Below, one piece after another: positions 21,732 through 29,610 of a DNA stretch of 64,000 bases. The number at the start of each line of letters is the position of its first letter. The stretch's first letter is position 1. The DNA is from Planctomycetota bacterium (lineage in GTDB: Bacteria; Planctomycetota; Phycisphaerae; Phycisphaerales; UBA1924). A program made the translations under genes and the position numbers. The DNA lies in assembly GCA_018242625.1 (NCBI GenBank), contig JAFEBO010000002.1, positions 1 through 64,000 on the forward strand, in the 5' to 3' direction. The notes beneath the pieces were generated by a model that was not told the DNA's origin, made no database searches, and worked only from the letters and a program-made list of their open reading frames with translations.

Positions 21732-22253
21732 ATGACCCTCACCTACGTCCTGCTCATAGTCGGCCTCTTCGCAATCGGCATCGTTCTGAAACTCCTCGCC
21801 GCCCGGATCGAATCTCAGAAGAGCGGCACACAATCCGACGACTCCTATCCCTACGTCTGTCGCGACTCCCTCCTCCGCCCCGGCGAACGCGCCTTCTTCC
21901 CAGCCCTCCAGCAAGCCTGCACCAACCGCTTCGTCATCTTCACCCAGGTCCAACTTAGCAAACTCATCTATCCCCGAGCCGGCATTCCCAAGTGGCAGTC
22001 CTACCAGAACAAAATCAACCGCAAATCCGTCGACTTCGTCCTCTGCAATCCCGCAACGCTCAAACCGCAACTCATCATCGAGCTCGATGACAAAACCCAC
22101 ACCCGTGAAGACCGCAGATCCCGCGACGACTTCGTCAACAACGCCCTCAAAGCCGCCGGCATCCCCCTCCTCCGCATCCCCGCCGCCTCCAACTACAACC
22201 CCGCCGCCCTCGAACAACTCATCCGCAGCGCAACCAATTCCCCTTCCAATTGA
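21732..22253 (+). CDS. Membrane-anchored DUF2726 protein
   Basis: A 173-residue protein with one N-terminal membrane helix (TYVLLIVGLFAIGIVLKLLA), then PGERAFFPALQQA and a DUF2726 domain: SVDFVLCNPATLKPQLIIEL, the acidic DDKTHTREDRRSRDDFV and GIPLLRIPA. The D...E-x-D pattern in a strand-rich core resembles PD-(D/E)XK/VSR-type nuclease folds, to which DUF2726 is thought to be related; nuclease activity is not shown. I start at ATG 21732, where the helix begins. It is the only intact one of three related sequences here, and follows the TIR and FRG genes in the same direction. Confidence 0.82.
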   Translation: MTLTYVLLIVGLFAIGIVLKLLAARIESQKSGTQSDDSYPYVCRDSLLRPGERAFFPALQQACTNRFVIFTQVQLSKLIYPRAGIPKWQSYQNKINRKSVDFVLCNPATLKPQLIIELDDKTHTREDRRSRDDFVNNALKAAGIPLLRIPAASNYNPAALEQLIRSATNSPSN

Positions 22254-22282
22254 TATCTTGCAATCTTCTTCCGGAGAACGAC

Positions 22283-22693
22283 ATGACGCCCGAAGCTGCC
22301 GCCCAAGCTCTCTTTCACACCCTGAACACGCACATCCGCACAAACGTCAACCGCACGGTCGCATTTGTCCAGACCGGCGAACTCGAAACTCGACCGCATC
22401 CGTTTCGGCCCAGAGAAAAGATGGCGCTCGAGGTCGTTGACGGCGCGAAGCATCTGCACCGGCGGCTAAAAGAACTAGGGGTCAACAAGGATCCGGAACT
22501 TGCTCAGGCGCTCCGCGCCACGATCGCCGACCACCTGAATTTCGTTCTCGGAAGCCTCTTCTCCGCACTCGACGGCGAAGGCGCGATCTACACCAAAGAT
22601 GGCGCAGAAGTCCAGCTCGAACTCCGCATCGTCAACGGCGAACCGCTCCCCGGCTGCCTCCACGAAATCTTCAAGCCCGCCGGCCTGACCTGA
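22283..22693 (+). CDS. Small hypothetical protein
   Basis: A 136-residue soluble protein I do not recognise. The ATG at 22283 has a clear ribosome-binding site (GGAGAA, six bases upstream). The sequence starts MTPEAAAQALFHTLNTHIRT, is helix-rich (KHLHRRLKELGV, ALRATIADHLNFVLGSLFSALDG) and ends with strand-like VQLELRIVNGEPLPG. No signal peptide or cysteine is present apart from one Cys near the end. It lies between the two 55-bp repeats, 29 bp after the intact DUF2726 gene, and could be cotranscribed with it. Confidence 0.7.
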   Translation: MTPEAAAQALFHTLNTHIRTNVNRTVAFVQTGELETRPHPFRPREKMALEVVDGAKHLHRRLKELGVNKDPELAQALRATIADHLNFVLGSLFSALDGEGAIYTKDGAEVQLELRIVNGEPLPGCLHEIFKPAGLT

Positions 22694-22740
22694 TTCAACC
22701 GTGCCACCATCACGCTACTCTGAGCGAGTGGCGCCCCTCC

Positions 22741-22795
22741 TCCGCCGGAAAGAGCCGCGGAGAAGACTCGCAGGATTGTCTCTGCATCCGCGGCC
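22741..22795. repeat. 55-bp direct repeat, copy 2
   Basis: Second copy of the repeat at 21641-21695, with six substitutions in 55 bp and no gaps, 1,100 bp away in the same orientation. It lies upstream of the DUF2726 relic C, just as copy 1 lies upstream of intact copy B, so the duplicated unit was probably repeat plus gene. Confidence 0.85.
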
Positions 22796-22830
22796 GGTGG
22801 CACTGACTTCCAACTCACCCCGCGCCGTGC

Positions 22831-22861
22831 CACTGATCTCCGGTTCTTCCGGAGACCAGTG
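22831..22861. other. Strong imperfect hairpin
   Basis: CACTGATCTCCGG and CCGGAGACCAGTG form a 13-bp stem with a single A-C mismatch around a five-base loop (TTCTT). No T-run follows, so it is not a standard terminator. It lies in the decayed gap between repeat copy 2 and the DUF2726 relic and may be part of a small mobile or structured element. The rest of 22694-22884 has no gene that I can support. Confidence 0.5.
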
Positions 22862-22884
22862 TGCCCTCGGTCTTAGCTCGAAAA

Positions 22885-23023
22885 TCAAAACACAATCGAC
22901 CGCAACTCCGCCGACTTCGCCCTCTGCAACTCCACCACCCTCACCCCCCCAACTCATCATCGAGCTCGAAACCCATACCCACCCAACGAAAATCAACACC
23001 GCAAGTCCCGCAACGGCTTTGTC
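22885..23023 (+). pseudogene. DUF2726 relic (copy C)
   Basis: Only the core is left. One frame reads RNSADFALCNSTTL, aligned to RKSVDFVLCNPATL of the intact gene; after a frameshift another frame reads QLIIELETHTH, aligned to QLIIELDDKTH, with a deletion of three codons. The nucleotide match continues weakly to GGCTTTGTC at 23023, against GACTTCGTC. No start, membrane helix or C-terminus remains. Together with copy A it shows repeated duplication and loss of this gene. Confidence 0.75.
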
Positions 23024-23128
23024 TAGATTCCCTGGGGCCCTTTGCCCCTTTTTCATTTGTATCCCCCACAGACTTTTCCCTTTGCCTTCGCTCCCTCTCC
23101 AGTTATCTTGATCTCGGGAGCACTCGCC

Positions 23129-24208
23129 ATGTCCACTCACGCCCGCCGCGCCGCCATTCTCTCCGCTTCATCCCTCTGCACGCTCTTCGCGTCCGCCGCA
23201 CCCAGCATCCCCGGCGTCGGCATCCACACCTACGGCACTTTTCCTTCAACGTACCTGCCCGTCACCCTCACCCGGGGCACCGACGGCTCGCTCTACGCCG
23301 GGACCAACGACAACGCAACCAGCGGGGCATTCGTCCGCCGCATCCCGCCCGGCGGGGGCACGTCCGTCCAATTCTCGATCGGCATGGTCTACGACCCCGA
23401 CGGCGTTCTCTTCGATGCAACCGGCGCGATCTCCGGCGTCGCGAATTCTGTGCTCCTCGCGTGTTCAGATCTGATCGGAGGCCTTGGAATCATCGACGCC
23501 CTGCGCCCCGACGGAACCCGCTTTCACGTTGTCGGGCCGCTCCAGTCTCTGGACAACAACGATGCGATGGCCTTCAACTCCCAAAACGTCCTGCACGTCA
23601 ACGTCTTCCCCAATCACAACATCGTCCGCTTGAGCGGCCTCTCGCCCGTCGTCGCGGTGACGCTCCCCCCGTCCGCCGGCGGCAGCTCGCTCGCCTTCGA
23701 CGAACTCGATCGCCTCTGGATCGCCTGCGCCGACTCCGCCGTCCGCCGCTACGACAGCAACGACACCCTGCAGGCCACCATCCCCATCGGCACATCGGCC
23801 GATCCCTCCGTCGTGTACTGCCCCGGCGGCGCCATGCCCAAAGGCATCTACGTCATCAACAACCAGAGCGGCACACTCTCACGAATCAATGAAGCCGATC
23901 AACTCGTCCCGGTCGGGAACGGCTTCCCCCGCGTGTACGCAATCACCTCCGACCCCGCCGGAAATCTGTACTTCGCCGGCTACAACACCGGCGAGGTCTT
24001 CCGCACCGGCTGCCCCGCCGACCTGAACGGCGACGGCCTCGTGGACGATTCAGATTTCACCCTGTTCGCCGCCGGTTACAACCTTCTCGATTGCGCCGAC
24101 CCCGCGATGCCCCAGCTCTGCCCCGGCGACATCAACCGCGACGCCCTCGTCGACGATGCCGACTTTGTCGTTTTCGTCGCCGCATACAACGATCTGATCT
24201 GCGAGTAA
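23129..24208 (+). CDS. Secreted protein with beta-propeller-like body and dockerin-like C-terminus
   Basis: A 359-residue exported protein with an N-terminal signal peptide (RAAILSASSLCTLFASAAPS). The middle has repeated blade-like segments such as GTDGSLYAGTND, DELDRLWIACADS and DPAGNLYFAGYNTG, typical of NHL/SMP-30-like propellers. The C-terminus has two calcium-loop repeats, CPADLNGDGLVDDSDFTLFAAGYN and CPGDINRDALVDDADFVVFVAAYN (each read as DxNxDxxxDxxD), resembling type I dockerin halves. Such tails are common in Phycisphaerae secreted proteins. I start at ATG 23129, preceded by CGGGAG. No partner cohesin is in the window. Confidence 0.85.
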   Translation: MSTHARRAAILSASSLCTLFASAAPSIPGVGIHTYGTFPSTYLPVTLTRGTDGSLYAGTNDNATSGAFVRRIPPGGGTSVQFSIGMVYDPDGVLFDATGAISGVANSVLLACSDLIGGLGIIDALRPDGTRFHVVGPLQSLDNNDAMAFNSQNVLHVNVFPNHNIVRLSGLSPVVAVTLPPSAGGSSLAFDELDRLWIACADSAVRRYDSNDTLQATIPIGTSADPSVVYCPGGAMPKGIYVINNQSGTLSRINEADQLVPVGNGFPRVYAITSDPAGNLYFAGYNTGEVFRTGCPADLNGDGLVDDSDFTLFAAGYNLLDCADPAMPQLCPGDINRDALVDDADFVVFVAAYNDLICE

Positions 24209-24457
24209 TCAAGCCGATCGGCAGGCCGCCCAAAGCCCGCACTTGCCCGGCAGCAGGCGCCATTCGCCGTGCCGCTTTCTACTTGCCCCGGAGCGAGAAG
24301 CACGCGTTTCCTCACCGGAACGAGTTGCATTGTGGAGCGAGTAACCACGCAGCTTCGTTTCCGCATGCGCCTCAATCGTTCTGCGCAAATATCCCCTCTC
24401 TTTCCTCAACTTGCACAATCCACCAACATTTGCAAGAATCCGCTCCGGGGATCACCA

Positions 24458-25384
24458 GTGAACCAAGATGCTCCATCAAACATCGCTCCACCAAACGTAA
24501 AGCCTTCCCCAGACGCTTTCCCCCGCTGCGGCGAGCCCAGCCGCGATTATGGAGAATTCGTCACCAGCCGCGGCACCCAGGGAAGCGGCTTCTACCTCCA
24601 GGTCTTCTTCATCCTCGTCCTCAGCCTCTTTGGAATCGGCCTGATCACTGTCGGCTTCTTTCCGCCCGCCTCCACCAAGTCGACAACTCCTCCAGACCCG
24701 GTCCCCATGTTTATCGTCGGTACGATTCTGTTCGCCGGCGCCGTCTACCAAGCTCTCAAACTCCTCTATTCCTACGACTTCTACGAGCAGGGCCTGATCC
24801 GCAAGGGACCGCGCCGAACCGATGAGTTCGCCTACGACAAGGTCGAACGGGTTTCCTACAACCTCGTCCGCCAGTACCACAACGGCGTCTACACCGGCAC
24901 CCAGCTGAACCTCAAGCTCTGGATGGAAGACGGCCGCAAGTTTTCGTTCGGCGGCAGGCACAAAGAACGACGCAAGGGATTCATCAAGCGCCACTTCGAG
25001 GGCGAAGACGAAATGGACATCGTCCGCGAAGCCATCGAGATCCACGTCGCCGAACGCATCGAAACCCAGCTGCAGAACTCCGGCGAATTCGACTGGTGCA
25101 ACGCCGCCAGCGTCTCCCGCGCGGGCGTTACCGCGCGCACCGGCAAACGCAAAGCCTCCCTCGTTCCCTGGCCCGACCTGACCGAAGTCCTCATGAAAAA
25201 CGGACACCTCCACCTTTTCGCCCGCGGCGACAAAAAGTCTTTTCTCTCAATCCCGAGCGCCGGTGTCAATTTCTTCCCGTGCTTGCGCGTGTTCTGCCGC
25301 CTCGCCGAAGAGGCCCGAGGCCAGAGCGTCCCCACACGCGAAAGCGAGAACCAAGTGAAAACCCGCGGCGTCTGGAGCGCGTAA
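24458..25384 (+). CDS. Two-helix membrane protein with PH-like domain
   Basis: A protein of about 308 residues from the GTG at 24458, which has GGGGA eight bases upstream; the open frame extends to 24269. Two adjacent membrane helices (FYLQVFFILVLSLFGIGLITVGFF and MFIVGTILFAGAVYQALKLL, about residues 45-105) are followed by YDFYEQGLIRKGPRRTDEFAYDKVERV, a pattern seen in bacterial PH-like (YcxB/DUF6585-like) membrane proteins where the aromatic-tagged strand enters a small beta domain. The last third has SLVPWPDLTEVLMKNGHLHLF, also PH-like. Function unknown; no neighbour clarifies it. Confidence 0.7.
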   Translation: MNQDAPSNIAPPNVKPSPDAFPRCGEPSRDYGEFVTSRGTQGSGFYLQVFFILVLSLFGIGLITVGFFPPASTKSTTPPDPVPMFIVGTILFAGAVYQALKLLYSYDFYEQGLIRKGPRRTDEFAYDKVERVSYNLVRQYHNGVYTGTQLNLKLWMEDGRKFSFGGRHKERRKGFIKRHFEGEDEMDIVREAIEIHVAERIETQLQNSGEFDWCNAASVSRAGVTARTGKRKASLVPWPDLTEVLMKNGHLHLFARGDKKSFLSIPSAGVNFFPCLRVFCRLAEEARGQSVPTRESENQVKTRGVWSA

Positions 25385-25673
25385 GCCTGCGCGCACCGCC
25401 TCGCCCACGCGACCACCCCGGTGCTCGGCGCGAGCAGCGCCGGTGGCACGGAACCAAGAGCTCCGCCTTTCTGCCAGCACACCCCTGTCTCCTCCGACCT
25501 CGAATACTGCATTCCCGGTGATCACGCGCGCTGCACCGACGACCAGAGTTCACCCACCGATTCCCCAATTCGTTCAAACAGTCCCCACCCCGCCGCCGTA
25601 TCATCCCTCAGCAACCCCGACACGGCTGACTCTCGGCGTCCCCCCTGTCTCCTTTGCGGTTGATGGAGAGGCG

Positions 25674-26654
25674 ATGCCAACAGAGCCATTGTTCGAACAC
25701 GCATCAACCGATACGCGCCAGGCCCTCAGACTGGTCTCCTGGAGGCGGCGCATGCTGCTGCGTCGCCGCCTCGCCGCCATCAATCTCGCCGTAGTCCTGC
25801 TCCCGTTCGCCGGCCTCGCCGGCGCGATCGCGCTCCTCTGGGGCGACGCCTTCGGCTGGATGTACGTCTGGATCCTTCTGGGAATGGTCGCGCTCACCTC
25901 CCTGGGCATCACGGTCGGCTTCCACCGCCTGTGCACCCACAAGTCTTTCCGAACGCCCCCGCTCATCCGCTATCTCCTCGCCGCCGCCGGTTCCATGGCC
26001 GCACAGGGGCCGGTCATTCGCTGGTGCGCCGAGCACCGCAAGCATCACCAGCACTCCGACACCGAGCACGATCCCCATTCACCGCACATGGGGCGGCGGG
26101 GCTCATGGGGCCAGGGGCTTGCCTCCACGCTGCGCGGCGCGTTCCACGCACACCTGGGCTGGCTGCTCGGACCAGCGTCCAAGGGTCTCGGCAAATACTC
26201 CCGCGACCTGAAGCGCGACCGGGCGATCGCGCTCGCCGACCGTCAGTTCATTCCCTGGGTCATCTTCGGATTGGCGTTCCCGGCGGCGCTGGCGGGTCTC
26301 CTCTCCATGTCCTGGACCGGCGTGATGCTCGGTTTTCTCTGGGGCGGCCTCGTGCGTGTGCTGCTCGTCCATCACATCACCTGGAGCGTGAACTCGATCT
26401 GTCACCTCTGGGGAACAAGGCCCTTCGAAAGCCGCGACCAAAGCCGCAACAACGCCATCGTCGGCATCCTCGCCATGGGCGAGGGCTGGCACAACAACCA
26501 CCACGCCTTTCCCACAAGCGCCCGCCACGGCCTGCGCTGGTGGGAACTCGACGCCAGCTACTGGCTGATCAGGTCGCTCAAGGCCGTCGGACTCGCCAGC
26601 GATATCCGCAAGCCCGACCCGCTGCGCATCGCCGCGAAAAAGCGATCCCGCTGA
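25674..26654 (+). CDS. Acyl-CoA/acyl-lipid fatty acid desaturase
   Basis: Membrane di-iron desaturase of the delta-9 type, introducing a double bond into acyl chains. All three histidine boxes are present: HRLCTH, EHRKHHQHSD (HXXHH) and EGWHNNHHAFP (HXXHH). Hydrophobic pairs flank the boxes as expected. The open frame continues upstream to 25443, but I take the ATG at 25674 with GGAGAG seven bases upstream (326 residues). The C-terminus is basic. A small unknown gene follows 20 bp downstream. Membrane fluidity adjustment is the usual role; a hydroxylase of the sterol-desaturase family lies at 29.6 kb. Confidence 0.92.
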   Translation: MPTEPLFEHASTDTRQALRLVSWRRRMLLRRRLAAINLAVVLLPFAGLAGAIALLWGDAFGWMYVWILLGMVALTSLGITVGFHRLCTHKSFRTPPLIRYLLAAAGSMAAQGPVIRWCAEHRKHHQHSDTEHDPHSPHMGRRGSWGQGLASTLRGAFHAHLGWLLGPASKGLGKYSRDLKRDRAIALADRQFIPWVIFGLAFPAALAGLLSMSWTGVMLGFLWGGLVRVLLVHHITWSVNSICHLWGTRPFESRDQSRNNAIVGILAMGEGWHNNHHAFPTSARHGLRWWELDASYWLIRSLKAVGLASDIRKPDPLRIAAKKRSR

Positions 26655-26674
26655 GCACGCGCAAGGGAGCCTCC

Positions 26675-27082
26675 ATGCACTGCATCGTGTTCGAATCTTC
26701 GCGCGAACAGAGCGAACGCCACGAAGGGCTCGACGGCCACGACCTCTGGGGCGGCCCCGAGCTCCGCTCGCTCAACACCGACGACGTGATCTGGGTCATC
26801 ACCCGCCTCGCACACGAGCGACCCGTGCCGGCGATCTGCGGCAGGCTCATCGTGACGCAGACGCTCGTCCATTCGCCCGACCACCCACACTTTCAAGAGC
26901 TCCGCTCCGACTGTCGCTACCGGGTGATCACCGACGCGGTCCGCTCCGTCCGCTGCCCGCCCTTTCGCTGCGAAGTCATCGACTCCTGGCCAATCTGGCG
27001 CAGCCCGTTCCAAACCGTCGTGTTTCCCAGCGCGTCGCAGTGCGCCACCCTGGAAGACGCGTGGGCCCAACATTTCGGTTAA
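26675..27082 (+). CDS. Small hypothetical protein downstream of the desaturase
   Basis: A 135-residue soluble protein from the ATG at 26675, with AGGGAG upstream. It is rich in Trp, Cys and His: WVITRLAHERPVPAICGRLIV, DCRYRVITDAVRSVRCPPFRCEVIDSWPIW. There is no signal peptide or membrane segment and I recognise no family. It follows the desaturase gene by 20 bp in the same direction and is probably cotranscribed. The 165 bp after it, up to the convergent SOUL-family gene, hold nothing I can identify. Confidence 0.65.
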   Translation: MHCIVFESSREQSERHEGLDGHDLWGGPELRSLNTDDVIWVITRLAHERPVPAICGRLIVTQTLVHSPDHPHFQELRSDCRYRVITDAVRSVRCPPFRCEVIDSWPIWRSPFQTVVFPSASQCATLEDAWAQHFG

Positions 27083-27247
27083 GCACCCCAAACGCCGGGA
27101 TGTGTTCTCCTGCCGTCGCCGCAACGGGCCATCCACCCGGGTTCGCGCCACGCACCTATCTCTGAAGTCCGGGTGAATTTTCCTCCCGCGCCAAGCCGCG
27201 GCCAAATCAATCGCCACAACCATCGCGGCCGCTTCGAAGACCGCCCC

Positions 27248-28033
27248 CTACTTCTTCTCCCCCACCACCGCCACCGGAATCTGCACCTCCGACCACTTCC
27301 TCCACGGCCGCCACGTCGGCCCGTGGTAATACAGCACGCGCGTCGCACCCGCGCGTTCAAACCGCTTCTGCGCCGCAAGCCAGGTCTCGAGTTCCTTCTC
27401 GCCTTTCGCGAGCGACACACGCGAATAGTCGCCCTTCATCCCGATCGCGATCACCAGCACCGGCGGAGCATCCTCCACCTTCACCCGCTTGTCCGCTCCG
27501 TCCTGTCCGGCCTCGCCCTGATCCGGCCGCCGATACAAAAACGCCATCGTCCAGTGCTCGGCCCCCTTCGCCTCATCGCCTTCCGCTTTCTCCGGTGTCG
27601 ATTCCTTGTACTCCATCTCGACCGGGCTGGTCATCGCAATGTCCCGCCGCTGAATATGACGAAAGAGCGGCCAGAACCCTTCGCCACCCGCATCACCGTT
27701 CGGACGAATCTCACCTTCCACCACCGCCCGCCGCACGACCGGATAGCTCTTCACATCGATCGCGCCCGGAGGCGTTGGCGCCGGATACCCCTCCGGCAAC
27801 GCGGTATCGATCTCATTCACTCCCGCGGCAACAAACACCACCTTGCCGCCGTTCTCTTTCCGCTTCGCCACCGCGTCCCGATCGCCCCCCACGCGCACCG
27901 TCTCGCCCGCCCGCGGCAATTCCGGCTCATGCTCAACCACCGCATCGGCCTTGGCAGGCTCCGCATGCTCGCCCGGCGGCACCAGACCGGCCAAACCAAC
28001 AAGCGCAGCAACAAACGTCGAAGCAACCGGCAT
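27248..28033 (-). CDS. Exported SOUL-family heme-binding-like protein
   Basis: A 261-residue protein with a signal peptide (VASTFVAALVGLAGLVPPG). The SOUL/HBP signature is visible in YPVVRRAVVEGE, then F..LFRHIQRRDIAMTSPVEMEY and, after an acidic loop, WTMAFLYRRP and LYYHGPTWRPWRKWSEVQIPV near the end. Animal members bind heme or tetrapyrroles; bacterial exported ones are little studied. I use the ATG at 28033, which has GGGAGGTG just upstream; an ATG at 28069 is less likely. The linker between residues 150 and 180 is rich in Glu/Ala/Asp. Confidence 0.85.
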   Translation of the reverse strand: MPVASTFVAALVGLAGLVPPGEHAEPAKADAVVEHEPELPRAGETVRVGGDRDAVAKRKENGGKVVFVAAGVNEIDTALPEGYPAPTPPGAIDVKSYPVVRRAVVEGEIRPNGDAGGEGFWPLFRHIQRRDIAMTSPVEMEYKESTPEKAEGDEAKGAEHWTMAFLYRRPDQGEAGQDGADKRVKVEDAPPVLVIAIGMKGDYSRVSLAKGEKELETWLAAQKRFERAGATRVLYYHGPTWRPWRKWSEVQIPVAVVGEKK

Positions 28034-28191
28034 CGGGCACCTCCCAACCCGGTATTCGTCCGCCGGCACCGGCTGGATTCTGGCCGCGCGTCCGCAATCA
28101 GTTCAGGCCCCCGCATCGATGAACTACCGGGCTTCCCACCCGGCCGCCCCCGCGCACTGCGAAGTCAGGCCAACACAAACACTTTCATAAC

Positions 28192-28208
28192 AATGATTTA
28201 AAATCATT
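28192..28208. promoter_or_regulatory. 17-bp palindrome in an AT-rich promoter region
   Basis: AATGATTT-A-AAATCATT is a perfect inverted repeat in an AT-rich island (about 28185-28265) between the SOUL-family gene and the small HTH gene. It looks like an operator; the ATGAT/ATCAT arms recall Fur-type boxes only loosely. TATTCT at 28256-28261 could be a -10 box for the downstream gene. Confidence 0.5.
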
Positions 28209-28267
28209 TTCAAAAATAATCCAAAAACCATATCGTTCGTTTGGTATTAGTATGGTATTCTGGAGCC

Positions 28268-28987
28268 ATGGTCTCGCACAGCCATCCGCTCAATCCACCC
28301 ACAGAAACCAGCCTCCCCGAGATTGACCTCATCCACGATCTCTCCGACCCCTCCCTGTCGCTCAAGCAGATCTGCGCCAGCCGGGACATCACGCTCGAAG
28401 CCCTCTCGCGATGGATGACGCGCCCGGAGATCGTCGCACGCCTCAACTCCATGCAGACCGCCGCCATCGCCCGCGCCCGATTCATCAGCCAGCTCGCCAT
28501 GCCCGCCGCCGCACAGTCCGCGGCCAACATCATCGCCGCGCACCTCGCCCTCCCGAGAAAACACTCCACCGACGACGCCGGCCAAAACGGCATCCGTCGC
28601 GCCGACGAGACCATGCTCAAAGCCGCCCGCTTTCTCGAGCGGCTCGCCATCCAGCCCTCCGCCACGAAAGCCCGCAATCCGCCAGCCCCGCACCCGGCGG
28701 AAAAAACCCACGCTCCCCACGGCCCCGCACTCAACTCTCAAGAACGCTCTTCCGCCCCACCTCCACGACCGGCGGCAATTCCGCCTCCTCCAGCTTCGCA
28801 AGCAGCGCCTCCACACCTTCTTCCAACGCAAAGTCCAGCTCATCCCGGTACAGCGGAAGGATCATCAGCACGTTCACAATCCGACCGTCCGACAGCCTGG
28901 CCCGCTCCGCCCCCTCCGGGCCCAGCGGCGGCAGCACCAGCATCCCCGCGAATCCCCCAGATTCAATCTCCTCTTCCGGCTCACTGA
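28268..28987 (+). CDS. Small HTH-type DNA-binding protein with doubtful proline-rich tail
   Basis: From the ATG at 28268 the first 150 residues look genuine. An HTH-like helix pair reads SLKQICASRDITLEALSRWM, then helices MQTAAIARARFISQLAMPAAAQSAANIIAAHLAL and RADETMLKAARFLERLAI. The remaining 85 residues are Pro/Ala/Ser-rich and are read from DNA that encodes the opposite-strand SUFU protein, so the true end may once have been near 28735 and been lost by mutation. AT-rich DNA with a 17-bp palindrome lies upstream. Similar short proteins with putative Phage_terminase-small-like HTHs exist in planctomycetes, but I assign no function. Confidence 0.6.
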   Translation: MVSHSHPLNPPTETSLPEIDLIHDLSDPSLSLKQICASRDITLEALSRWMTRPEIVARLNSMQTAAIARARFISQLAMPAAAQSAANIIAAHLALPRKHSTDDAGQNGIRRADETMLKAARFLERLAIQPSATKARNPPAPHPAEKTHAPHGPALNSQERSSAPPPRPAAIPPPPASQAAPPHLLPTQSPAHPGTAEGSSARSQSDRPTAWPAPPPPGPAAAAPASPRIPQIQSPLPAH

Positions 28988-29399
28988 ACTGCACCGTGTG
29001 CCCCACGCCCAGCCACGTCGCCATCTCGTGCGGCAGCCGCGCCGCACGCTTCAGCCAACCGATCGGCCAATACGTCTCTCGCGCCTTCTCCGGGTCCTTC
29101 TCCAGAACCGGCCAATCCGGCGGCAGGTGGATCATCATCTCCGCATACTGAAGCGCCGCAAGATCGTCATCTCCTTCCGCCACCTCCGGCGGCACTTCCA
29201 TCGCGATCTCGCTCATCCCGGTCGTATGCAGAGTCCAGAACGGACATCCCTCCGAAGGCGGAATCGGGAACACATCGATGTGCAGGTCGTCCGAGACGAT
29301 CTCGTGCAGAACGATCTCACTCCTCCCGTAATGCCGCCCGAAATGTTCACAGATCTCTTCCATAAAGCCCGACGCATCCGCTTCCTGTCCGTTCGTCAT
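28731..29399 (-). CDS. Suppressor of fused (SUFU) domain protein
   Basis: A 222-residue cytoplasmic protein. The domain is recognised from SEIVLHEIVSDDLHIDVFPI, then PFWTLHTTGMSEIAMEVP and ELMIHLPPDWP-like AEMMIHLPPDWPVL, followed by WPIGWLKRAARLPHE and the GHTVQ...MLVLPP region. Bacterial SUFU-family proteins often act as immunity or accessory proteins in polymorphic toxin and secretion loci, or are orphan; no toxin is seen next to it. I start at the ATG at 29399, with CAGGGG upstream; the open frame continues to 29477. Its 3' end overlaps the opposite-strand HTH frame by 257 bp. Confidence 0.85.
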   Translation of the reverse strand: MTNGQEADASGFMEEICEHFGRHYGRSEIVLHEIVSDDLHIDVFPIPPSEGCPFWTLHTTGMSEIAMEVPPEVAEGDDDLAALQYAEMMIHLPPDWPVLEKDPEKARETYWPIGWLKRAARLPHEMATWLGVGHTVQFSEPEEEIESGGFAGMLVLPPLGPEGAERARLSDGRIVNVLMILPLYRDELDFALEEGVEALLAKLEEAELPPVVEVGRKSVLES

Positions 29400-29610
29400 A
29401 AAAAGCCCCTGATTGACTCTTTCCGTCGTTCCTTCGCCGCCTTTGTACCACAAGTGACTTCTGTCCCGCACCCGCACTGTCCGGCCAACATCCCCCCGAT
29501 CGCCCTTCCCTCCCGACGATTCCGGCGCGTCCGTTCACCCTAAGCCGGCCGGGCTCAAATCCCACTCGCTCCGTCCGGCCCCGCAAGGTAAGATCGAACG
29601 CGCACCCGCC

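Noticed and set aside
19356-23128. Classical mobile element such as an insertion sequence or integrative element
   Set aside because: No transposase, integrase, tRNA target or terminal inverted repeats are visible; only the lepA-end relic and the 55-bp repeat hint at past insertion.
27083-27247. Possible tRNA-like segment (GGGTTCGCGCC)
   Set aside because: No acceptor stem or anticodon arm can be folded around it. No tRNA gene was found by eye anywhere in the window.
28988-29543. Plus-strand open frame opposite the SUFU gene (starting about 28998)
   Set aside because: It is Arg/His/Pro-rich antisense sequence with no motif; the minus-strand frame matches a known domain.
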